Below are positions 6,536 to 13,328 of a stretch of DNA of 13,328 nucleotides, piece after piece. The notes below the pieces were generated by a model. That model was not told where the DNA came from. It made no database searches and was given only the letters and a program-made list of their open reading frames with translations. Positions within the stretch are counted from its first letter, which is position 1. Each line of letters starts with the position of its first letter. Source of the stretch: an uncultured Ignavibacteria bacterium (GTDB lineage Bacteria > Bacteroidota > Ignavibacteria > Ignavibacteriales > Ignavibacteriaceae); the NCBI GenBank assembly GCA_937996765.1, contig CALKUG010000455.1, positions 1 through 13,328 of the forward strand, given 5' to 3'. The position numbers were made by a program, and so were the translations under genes.

Positions 6536-9197
6536 CCACCGGTTTATAGTCTTTAATAATAGGGAAAATAATCTGAAATTTTGCTCCGTTTGGAATTCTA
6601 TTTTCTGCTGAAATCATTCCGTTGTGTGCTTCAATAAACCCTTTTGCTATAGAAAGCCCAAGCCCCGTTCCACCGGCTTTGGCCCCCGGGGCCCTGTAAA
6701 ATTTGTCAAATATATGTGCCAAGCTTTCTTGAGCAAAACCGGGACCCTCATCCTCGATTACGATAGAAAATTCCGTGGGTGTTTTCGAGAGAGTTACATA
6801 AATTCTTCCCTCTTTAGGCGAGTATTGACTGCAATTATGTATCACGTTTATCAGGGATTGTTCAATCAATCTATAGTCGAACTCGAATAAAGTATCTGAG
6901 GAATCGCACTTAAAAACAAATTCATTTTCGACATGAAGGTTCTTAACATATCTAATCGCTGATGCAACAACTTCACTTAGTTCGTTGAGTTCTTTATGAG
7001 TTGAAAGTCTGCCGGATTCTAAGCGAGTCATATCTAATAAATTTTCGACAAGACGATTAAGTCGTGAGCCGGCTTTTTCAATTTCATCCAATATCAAAGA
7101 GCTGTTTTCAGAACTGTTTTTGTTCCTTAACGTACTTGATGCTGCAAGAATTGTTGTTATAGGGGTTTTTAATTCATGAGAAAGAGAGTTAAAAAGAGTT
7201 TTATAGAGATTCTCGGATTCTGCAATAACCAAACTGTTTTTGGCCAAATTGTTAAGGTACTCTCGTTCAACTGCAGCGGATATTCGATCGATAACTGAAT
7301 TCAAAAATGTTTGTTGTTCAAAATTGGGAGTATTCTCGTTAGTAAACTCTAAACCCACTATGCCATAAATAGTCCTTGAACTTTCAATGGGGATATATAG
7401 GGCTTTAGCAGATGGCAGATTTCCGGTTGTTTTACCTGAGCGTTGATGGTTTTTAAATCCCCATTCAGCAATGTACCACTCCTGATCGGATGGGATAAAA
7501 GTAGATGACCTGTGAGCTGTGGGTGAAAGCTCACCACTTTCTTTTACAAATAACAGCGTTGCATTGATTCTAAAGAATTGTTTTAACGATTGAACAGCAA
7601 TATCCGCCACATCATCCAAATTTTTTGCTTCTGAAAGACCCTTGCTGATTTGAAACAATGCGTTGGTGCGTTCTTCTCTACTGCGAACAAATCGCTCCTG
7701 CGCTTTTACTTTCGCCGTTAATCCTCCGCTTACAATTGCGATAACAAAAAAGAGGATTATCATGAGAACATCATGTGTATTTGAAATATGAATTGTGAAA
7801 ATTGGAGGAATAAAAAAGAAATCCCATATCAGTGCCGAGAGAATTGAGGCAACAATGATGGGACCTCTTCCAAAATTTACCAATGGCATAAGAGTGATAA
7901 GGAATAGGAAAATAAATGATATGGTTTGATAACCAATATCCTCTTTAATTTGGAATGATAGCACCGCAGTGGTAACTACTGAAAGAATTGCATAAAAATA
8001 TTGTAAGAGCGATGTTGAAAACTTGAAATCAATTTTTGGAAACAGCCCTTTTGGTGTGAATTCATCCCCACCAACAATATAGACATCAATTTCGCCACTT
8101 TGCTCAACAAGTTTATCAACAATTGTTTTTGGAGTAAGAAAGTTTTGTAATCGACTTTTACCAACAACAATCTGTGTAACATTATTTAGACGAGCTATTC
8201 GTAATAGTGCGTTAACAACATTCAATCCTGTTGAAGTAATAATTTCGGCACCTAAATCTTTTGCTAATTCTAAATTCCTTGCAAGGCCTTCTCTCTCATC
8301 GTCTTTTAACGGTTTGTCCGATTCGATATAAACAGCAATCCATGATGCCTCCATGGTAGAAGATAGGCGCCTCGTCCAACGTATGAGTTCTAAGGAGTGT
8401 GGTCCCGGCCCAATTGCCACCATTAAACGTTGTCCCGATTTCCAAACTCGGTCAATGCCCTCTTTGGCTTTATAATCCCTTAATTGGTGATCAACACGCT
8501 CAGCAGTTAATCGGAGCACCATTTCTCGAAGAGCAGTAAGATTACCTTTTTTGAAGAAATTTTTGATTGCTCTTTTTGACTGTTCAGGAGTATATACTTT
8601 CCCTTCGGAAAGACGTTGAAGGAGCTCGTCCGGGGTTATATCAACAACTTCAATTTCATCAGCTCTATCAATGAATGAATCAGGTACTGTTTCTCTAATT
8701 TCAGAGCCTGTGATTTGTTTTACAGTTTCTGCGCGGCTTTCGAGATGCTGTACGTTTACAGCGGTGAGAACATCTATTCCATTGTCAAGAAGTTCTAAAA
8801 TGTCTTGATAGCGTTTTGGGTGTCTGCATCCGGGAATGTTTGTATGGGCGGCCTCATCAACAATTACTAACTTTGGTTTTCTTTCAAGAGTCGCATCAAT
8901 ATCAAATTCCTCAAAGATGGCGCCGCGATACTGAATTGATTTACGAGGTATTGTTTCCAAACCCACGGTCATTTTTTCGGTTTCTCTGCGTTTATGAGTT
9001 TCAACAAAACCAATAGCAGTATCTATTCCGTTCGATTTTGCTTTATGTGCATCCTCAAGCAAGGCATAAGTTTTCCCAACACCGGCACACATTCCAAAAT
9101 AGATTTTTAACCGGCCTCGGGTGTTTTCAGACTCACTTTCATTAATCTTCTTTAAGAGCTCGTCTGGGTCAGGCCTGAAGTCTTCTTGATCAATCAT
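6522..9197 (-). CDS. kdpD: KdpD, potassium/osmotic sensor histidine kinase
   Basis: This is the inner-membrane sensor kinase partner of KdpE, 891 residues, close to E. coli KdpD (894). In order it has the cytoplasmic KdpD domain (about 28-235) with Walker A GMCAGVGKT (35-43) and Walker B LVIVDEAAH. A universal-stress-protein domain follows (about 255-378), then four membrane segments (about 397-492, DUF4118), a GAF-like domain (about 512-645), HisKA with H674 in SHELKTP, and the ATPase domain. The ATPase domain has N788, DEGPG (816-820) and GTGLGLSI (843-850). All catalytic motifs are intact, so both kinase and phosphatase activity are expected. The ATG overlaps the kdpC stop by four bases (ATGA). 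In the USP domain, the SxS half of the staphylococcal c-di-AMP motif reads GPG (263-265), with WIAVY (286-290) in place of FTAxY. Confidence 0.97.
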   Translation of the reverse strand: MIDQEDFRPDPDELLKKINESESENTRGRLKIYFGMCAGVGKTYALLEDAHKAKSNGIDTAIGFVETHKRRETEKMTVGLETIPRKSIQYRGAIFEEFDIDATLERKPKLVIVDEAAHTNIPGCRHPKRYQDILELLDNGIDVLTAVNVQHLESRAETVKQITGSEIRETVPDSFIDRADEIEVVDITPDELLQRLSEGKVYTPEQSKRAIKNFFKKGNLTALREMVLRLTAERVDHQLRDYKAKEGIDRVWKSGQRLMVAIGPGPHSLELIRWTRRLSSTMEASWIAVYIESDKPLKDDEREGLARNLELAKDLGAEIITSTGLNVVNALLRIARLNNVTQIVVGKSRLQNFLTPKTIVDKLVEQSGEIDVYIVGGDEFTPKGLFPKIDFKFSTSLLQYFYAILSVVTTAVLSFQIKEDIGYQTISFIFLFLITLMPLVNFGRGPIIVASILSALIWDFFFIPPIFTIHISNTHDVLMIILFFVIAIVSGGLTAKVKAQERFVRSREERTNALFQISKGLSEAKNLDDVADIAVQSLKQFFRINATLLFVKESGELSPTAHRSSTFIPSDQEWYIAEWGFKNHQRSGKTTGNLPSAKALYIPIESSRTIYGIVGLEFTNENTPNFEQQTFLNSVIDRISAAVEREYLNNLAKNSLVIAESENLYKTLFNSLSHELKTPITTILAASSTLRNKNSSENSSLILDEIEKAGSRLNRLVENLLDMTRLESGRLSTHKELNELSEVVASAIRYVKNLHVENEFVFKCDSSDTLFEFDYRLIEQSLINVIHNCSQYSPKEGRIYVTLSKTPTEFSIVIEDEGPGFAQESLAHIFDKFYRAPGAKAGGTGLGLSIAKGFIEAHNGMISAENRIPNGAKFQIIFPIIKDYKPVDDEQ

Positions 9198-9778
9198 AGT
9201 GATTTCTTCGAGATATTATCTAATTCCATATTTAAAAGTAAGACATTCACTCTTGCTTCGCCAAGCACATGTAAAAATCGATTTTCTGTGATTTTAACAA
9301 TAGTTCCTCGAAGTTCATTAACCTGGACTTCAGAGAGTCCCCTTATCCTTGCAATTCTTCCCATTTGTAAAAACGCGGATTCAGGGGAGATATGAGGATC
9401 TACACCGCTTGCAGAAGCAAATATCATTTCGGAGGGAATCGTTTTCAAGGAATCAATACTGTTTTGGCTTCTAAATTGAGTTTCTCTTGTTTTTACTATT
9501 TCCTTTAGTGCCGCTGAAGTTGGAGCAAGATTACTACCTGAAGAGGGCATAGGATTATAACCAATAGCCGAGGGGCGTGCACTAAAGTAAGTAGAGTCAA
9601 AATCCTGACTCAACAAAGCAGAACCAATAGGTTTATCATTTCTTGTAATAATGCTTCCGTTCGCCTTGTGGTGGAAAATCGTTTGAGCAACGAGAGTTAT
9701 TACGGCTGTATAAATGCCGCCTAAGAGTAATGTGAAGGCAACTATTGATTTAATTGAGACTATTAATTGAGAAAACAT
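9194..9778 (-). CDS. kdpC: KdpC, K+-transporting ATPase subunit C
   Basis: This is the single-span accessory subunit that stabilises the KdpFABC complex and is proposed to raise the affinity of KdpB for ATP. The product is 194 residues from ATG 9778. The N-terminal hydrophobic segment (about 8-32) is the membrane anchor and the rest is extracytoplasmic. Family signatures are RPSA followed by SGSNLAPTS, then ASGVDPHISPESA. The open frame extends to a TTG at 9790, but GAGG at 9785-9788 sits six bases before ATG 9778, so the shorter start is chosen. It begins eight bases after the kdpB stop and overlaps kdpD by four bases. The conserved core is complete. Confidence 0.95.
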   Translation of the reverse strand: MFSQLIVSIKSIVAFTLLLGGIYTAVITLVAQTIFHHKANGSIITRNDKPIGSALLSQDFDSTYFSARPSAIGYNPMPSSGSNLAPTSAALKEIVKTRETQFRSQNSIDSLKTIPSEMIFASASGVDPHISPESAFLQMGRIARIRGLSEVQVNELRGTIVKITENRFLHVLGEARVNVLLLNMELDNISKKSL

Positions 9779-9784
9779 TTTGAA

Positions 9785-9788
9785 CCTC
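9785..9788 (-). promoter_or_regulatory. Shine-Dalgarno site of kdpC overlapping the kdpB stop codon
   Basis: On the minus strand TTGAGGTTCAAAATG places GAGG (9788-9785) six bases before ATG 9778. The kdpB stop TGA (9789-9787) is embedded in this site. Ribosomes ending kdpB are therefore positioned to restart on kdpC. This decides for the ATG over the TTG at 9790. Confidence 0.7.
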
Positions 9789-11895
9789 AAACTAACGATA
9801 AAATATTTAACAAGACATCTATAAGTTTAATAGCAACAAAGGGAAGTATTATACCACCTATGCCGTAAACAAATACATTTTTTTTCAGGGTATTGGCAGC
9901 GCTATCGGGTTTGTAAGTAACACCCTTAATAGCCAAAGGAACCAGGGCGATAATTATTAGAGCATTGAAAATAACCGCACTAAGAATGGCACTTTGGGGA
10001 CTGGCGAGCCCCATAATATTAAATACTGAAAGAACACCTTTGCCTGTAGCTTGGTCAACAAAAAGTGCAGAAGCTAGTGCCGGAATTATTGCAAAGTATT
10101 TTGCTACATCGTTTGCAATGCTAAACGTAGTAAGTGCTCCGCGAGTCATTAATAATTGCTTCCCAACTTCAACCACTTCGATGAGTTTAGTCGGGTTGCT
10201 ATCTAAATCTATCATATTACCGGCTTCACGAGCAGCTTGGGTACCTGAATTCATAGCAATACCAACATCAGCTTGGGCTAATGCAGGGGCGTCATTTGTA
10301 CCATCTCCAATCATGCCCACCATATACCCGCTTGCTTGCTCATCACGTATCTTTTTTAATTTATCTTCCGGCTTTGCTTGGGCAATAAATTCATCAACAC
10401 CGGCCTCTGCCGCAATAGCTGTTGCGGTAAGGGGATTATCTCCTGTTATCATAACAGTTTTGATACCCATTTTTCTCAGTTGCTCGAATCGTTCTTTAAT
10501 TCCACCTTTAACTACATCTTTTAATTGAATTACTCCGAGCACTCTGTCGTTCTCTACAACCAAGAGAGGTGTTCCGCCTGCAATAGCAATATCAACACCT
10601 ATCATCTTAGAAAAATAAAATTCATAATTCTGTGGGTTGTTGCTTCTCTCTTCGATTTTAAGGTACTTACTTATTGAGTCAATTGAGCCTTTAATTATTT
10701 TTTTTGCTTCAGTGGTTTCTGACGCAGTAATTTCAACACCACTGTATTGCGTCTGTGCACTAAAGGGGATAAAGTGTGCCTGCATTTCGTTAATGTTTCT
10801 TCCACGTATGCCAAATTTCTCTTTTGCTAAAACAACAATTGAGCGCCCTTCGGGTGTTTCATCGGCAAGGGAAGCAAGTTGAGCTGCATCTGCAAGATAT
10901 TGTTCTGTGAACCCGGGTGCGGGGATAAACTCAGTTGCTATGCGATTACCAAGAGTTATTGTTCCTGTTTTATCGAGAAGCAAAACATCAATATCACCTG
11001 CAGCTTCAACAGCTCTGCCACTCATAGCAATTACATTATGATTTAGCAATCTATCCATACCGCTTATTCCGATTGCACTGAGTAATCCACCAATTGTTGT
11101 TGGAATAAGGCAAACAAGAAGACCAACAAGTATAATGATGGATGCCGCTTCTGAAACAGGCACTGAAATGTGAGAACTGTAGTAGTTAAAAAAGTAGCGC
11201 AAAGTAACTACTACTAACAAAAAGATAATTGAGAGACCTGATAACAAAATTGAAAGTGCAATTTCGTTAGGAGTCTTTTTTCTTTTTGCACTATCCACTA
11301 ACGAAATCAATCTGTCTATATAAGTATCACCTGGATCTGATGTGATTTTAACTTGAATACTATCACTTAGTACTTTGGTACCTCCGGTTACTGCACTTCT
11401 ATCACCGCCACTTTCTCGTATCACAGGGGCTGATTCTCCCGTGATTGCAGATTCATCTATGCTTGCTATACCTTCGATGATTTCACCATCAGCAGGAATC
11501 ATATCACCAACTTCGCAGATTACAATTTCACCTTTTCTTAAACTTAATGCCGAGACGGATTCAATTTTACCGTCCACCAATCTTTTTGCCATTATGTTAG
11601 TACGTGATTTTCTTAGACTATCAGTTTGTGCCTTGCCTCTTCCCTCAGCCAATGCTTCTGCAAAATTTGCGAAGAAAACAGTAAGCCACAACCAAATTGT
11701 TAGCTGTAAATTGAATGATGAGAAATCACCTTGTAACGTATGGGAAATAAAAATAAAGGTAGCTAAAATGGAACCTAAATAAACGATAAACATCACTGGA
11801 TTTCGGAGTGCTGTTCTGGGATTGAGTTTCCCAAAGGATTCTTTTATTGCCTGAAGTACAAGCTTCTTTTCCAATAACTTTATTGACTTTTTCAT
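9787..11895 (-). CDS. kdpB: KdpB, P-type ATPase catalytic subunit of the K+ pump
   Basis: This is the catalytic ATPase subunit of KdpFABC, 702 residues from ATG 11895 (E. coli 682). The actuator domain has TGES (152-155), whose serine corresponds to the regulatory Ser162 of E. coli. The membrane helix CLIPTTIGG (proline 265) precedes the phosphorylation motif DKTGT with D308. The nucleotide-binding domain shows KGSID, the hinge shows MITGDNP, and GDGTNDAP binds Mg2+. The coupling residues in FSIANDVAKYF (D596, K599) are present, matching E. coli Asp583 and Lys586. All motifs are intact. The frame continues to GTG 11904 and TTG 11907, but GGTGA (11905-11901) is five bases before ATG 11895, favouring it. 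It starts 15 bases after the kdpA stop. Confidence 0.97.
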   Translation of the reverse strand: MKKSIKLLEKKLVLQAIKESFGKLNPRTALRNPVMFIVYLGSILATFIFISHTLQGDFSSFNLQLTIWLWLTVFFANFAEALAEGRGKAQTDSLRKSRTNIMAKRLVDGKIESVSALSLRKGEIVICEVGDMIPADGEIIEGIASIDESAITGESAPVIRESGGDRSAVTGGTKVLSDSIQVKITSDPGDTYIDRLISLVDSAKRKKTPNEIALSILLSGLSIIFLLVVVTLRYFFNYYSSHISVPVSEAASIIILVGLLVCLIPTTIGGLLSAIGISGMDRLLNHNVIAMSGRAVEAAGDIDVLLLDKTGTITLGNRIATEFIPAPGFTEQYLADAAQLASLADETPEGRSIVVLAKEKFGIRGRNINEMQAHFIPFSAQTQYSGVEITASETTEAKKIIKGSIDSISKYLKIEERSNNPQNYEFYFSKMIGVDIAIAGGTPLLVVENDRVLGVIQLKDVVKGGIKERFEQLRKMGIKTVMITGDNPLTATAIAAEAGVDEFIAQAKPEDKLKKIRDEQASGYMVGMIGDGTNDAPALAQADVGIAMNSGTQAAREAGNMIDLDSNPTKLIEVVEVGKQLLMTRGALTTFSIANDVAKYFAIIPALASALFVDQATGKGVLSVFNIMGLASPQSAILSAVIFNALIIIALVPLAIKGVTYKPDSAANTLKKNVFVYGIGGIILPFVAIKLIDVLLNILSLV

Positions 11896-11900
11896 TTGTT

Positions 11901-11905
11901 TCACC
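11901..11905 (-). promoter_or_regulatory. Likely ribosome-binding site of kdpB
   Basis: GGTGA on the minus strand (11905-11901) lies five bases before ATG 11895, in the short kdpA-kdpB gap. It is a weak but correctly placed Shine-Dalgarno-like site. It covers the alternative GTG 11904 and TTG 11907 starts, which argues against them. Confidence 0.45.
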
Positions 11906-11910
11906 AATTA

Positions 11911-13328
11911 TTAAAATGTTAATCCAATATTCATAAGCAAGTGCTCAAGTAGGGGACCTAATGCAAACATTGGGAAAAATGTAAGTCCGCCAACAATGAG
12001 TATTACAGCAAATAACAAGAATGCGAATAAGGCTGTATCTGTTTTTAGGGTACCGGCTGATTCAGGAGTGGATTTCTTCTGTGATAATTGTCCTGCAATT
12101 ATCACTACGGGTATTATTACTCCAAACCTGCCAACTAACATTGCAATGGCTAAAAGGGAGTTGTAAAAAGGAGTATTTGCGTTTAACCCTGCAAATGCAC
12201 TTCCGTTGTTATTAGCAGCAGATGTGAAAGCATAAACTATCTCGGAAAAACCGTGAGGCCCTTTACTTAACAGACTGGATAAACCCGAGTCTGAACTTAC
12301 CGCAATCGCAGAAAAAATAATCACCATTGCGCTTGGCAGCAATATTCCTATATATGTCAATTTTATTTCTATGCCTTCAATCTTTTTGCCAAGATATTCG
12401 GGGGAGCGACCAACCATTAGTCCCGATATAAAAACAGTTAGTAAAACAAAAAGTAACATACCGTAGAGTCCCGAGCCAACTCCACCAAAAACAATTTCAC
12501 CCAACATTATGTTAAACAGTGCAACCATTCCCGCTAAAGGTGAGAGGGAACTGTGCATGGCATTTACGGATCCATTTGAGGCAGCAGTTGTTGCAGAAGA
12601 CCATATCAGAGAATTTATTACTCCAAATCGTGTTTCCTTACCCTCCATGCTACCTGAGTAATTAAGAATAGGGTTATTGCTATATTCTGAAGCAATACTT
12701 ACCACTAAACCGATTACCAACAAACTCATCATAACACTATAAATCATCCATGCCTGACGGTTTGAGCCAACAATTTTACCAAAAGTAAATACCAAAGCTG
12801 CCGGAATCAATAAGAGAGCAAGCATTTGTAAGAAATTTGAAAATGGTGTTGGATTTTCGAGCGGGAAAGCACTATTCGTGTTGAAAAATCCTCCTCCATT
12901 TGTACCAAGTTGCTTTATTGCAACTTGAGATGCTGCCGGACCAAGAGGAATCGTTTGCTCACCTGAGGAAAGAGTGCTAATGCTTTGATAACCACTAAAT
13001 GTTTGCACAACACCTTCTCCCGCTAAAACCACTGCTAAAAGAATAGAAAGTGGCAAGAGGATATATAAAGTTGATTTAGTAATGTCTTGCCAAAAGTTAC
13101 CTAAATCAGATGATTGTTTATTTCTAAACCCTCTGGCCAAAACCAGCAACACAGCAATACCTGTAGATGCACTTAAAAAGTTTTGAACCGTTAATCCGAA
13201 CATTTGGGTAAAATATGAAAGTGTAACTTCGCCGGCGTAAGATTGCCAATTCGTGTTTGTAACAAAGCTTACAGCGGTGTTAAATGCAAGAATTGGCTCA
13301 ACACCGTTGAGATTCTGAGGGTTAAGTG
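11911..13328 (-). CDS. kdpA: KdpA, K+-transporting ATPase channel-like subunit (5' end outside window)
   Basis: This is the potassium-translocating membrane subunit, related to Trk/Ktr channels. The frame runs open to the window edge: upstream of the internal methionine at 13203 it continues with FNTAVSFVTNTNWQSYAGE, a conserved KdpA block, so 13203 is not the start. About 471 residues are visible of the usual roughly 560; some 80-90 N-terminal residues are missing. Selectivity-filter regions are recognisable: TNTNWQ (first), GTNGGGFFNTNSA (second), TSAANNNGSAFAG (third) and GRFGVIIP (fourth). Hydrophobic helices alternate with these loops across the protein. The third and fourth blocks closely resemble E. 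coli KdpA. Its stop is 15 bases before the kdpB start. The operon promoter and any kdpF lie beyond the window. Confidence 0.97.
   Translation of the reverse strand, partial: LNPQNLNGVEPILAFNTAVSFVTNTNWQSYAGEVTLSYFTQMFGLTVQNFLSASTGIAVLLVLARGFRNKQSSDLGNFWQDITKSTLYILLPLSILLAVVLAGEGVVQTFSGYQSISTLSSGEQTIPLGPAASQVAIKQLGTNGGGFFNTNSAFPLENPTPFSNFLQMLALLLIPAALVFTFGKIVGSNRQAWMIYSVMMSLLVIGLVVSIASEYSNNPILNYSGSMEGKETRFGVINSLIWSSATTAASNGSVNAMHSSLSPLAGMVALFNIMLGEIVFGGVGSGLYGMLLFVLLTVFISGLMVGRSPEYLGKKIEGIEIKLTYIGILLPSAMVIIFSAIAVSSDSGLSSLLSKGPHGFSEIVYAFTSAANNNGSAFAGLNANTPFYNSLLAIAMLVGRFGVIIPVVIIAGQLSQKKSTPESAGTLKTDTALFAFLLFAVILIVGGLTFFPMFALGPLLEHLLMNIGLTF

Noticed and set aside
6189..6611. A 140-codon plus-strand frame opposite kdpE and the end of kdpD
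   Set aside because: Three plus-strand frames overlap here, all antisense to well-conserved receiver-domain sequence. This is the pattern expected of shadow frames.
9965..10528. A 187-codon open frame on the plus strand opposite kdpB
   Set aside because: It lies entirely antisense to conserved kdpB motifs, including GDGTNDAP. Its translation is low-complexity and matches nothing I recognise. It has no upstream ribosome-binding context and is a shadow of the real gene.
11911..13203. KdpA as a complete 430-residue protein starting at the methionine at 13203
   Set aside because: The frame continues without a stop to the window edge. The extra residues include the conserved KdpA filter block around TNTNWQ, so the methionine is internal.

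Overview
The window is an ordinary-looking, AT-rich bacterial chromosome segment (roughly 40% G+C by eye) with two convergent gene blocks and almost no non-coding space. All large reading frames are intact. I see no insertion sequence, prophage, CRISPR array, tRNA or rRNA. The protein set suggests the Bacteroidota/Chlorobiota/Ignavibacteriota group: a two-subunit 2-oxoacid:ferredoxin oxidoreductase whose large subunit is a gamma-alpha fusion, and an M17 aminopeptidase coupled to a DHH phosphoesterase. Several starts have good Shine-Dalgarno sites (AGGAG before korB, GAGG before kdpC, AGGA before korA and pepA). That argues against typical Bacteroidota, which largely lack such sites, and leans towards Ignavibacteria- or Chlorobi-like bacteria. 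The placement is an inference from family resemblance only.

Left block, plus strand. Positions 1-47 are probably the last codons of an upstream gene, followed by a terminator hairpin (88-131) and a leader of about 190 bases. Then come korA (328-2175) and korB (2162-3214), which overlap by 14 bases. They encode the gamma-alpha and beta subunits of a thiamine-diphosphate, [4Fe-4S] 2-oxoacid:ferredoxin oxidoreductase, most likely 2-oxoglutarate-specific. A strong terminator (3239-3269) closes this unit. A second unit follows: a NrnA-like DHH/DHHA1 phosphoesterase (3333-4361) and a leucyl aminopeptidase (4358-5839), joined by an ATGA stop/start overlap.

Right block, minus strand, read from the right edge: kdpA (cut by the window end), kdpB, kdpC, kdpD, kdpE. 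This is the complete high-affinity K+-ATPase operon with its sensor kinase and response regulator in canonical order. Junctions are 15 and 8 bases apart or overlap by 4 and 14 bases, so the operon is probably read as one message from a promoter outside the window. KdpABC is the ATP-driven K+ uptake pump. KdpD senses potassium limitation or osmotic status and phosphorylates KdpE, which activates the operon.

The two blocks meet tail to tail at 5834-5839, where one palindromic hexamer, TTATAA, supplies the stop codons of both pepA and kdpE, with no room for a terminator between them. I did not find a convincing undescribed system here. The points most worth checking are this zero-gap junction, the loss of the c-di-AMP motif in KdpD, the nrnA-pepA coupling, and a short upstream reading frame whose stop overlaps the korA ribosome-binding site.
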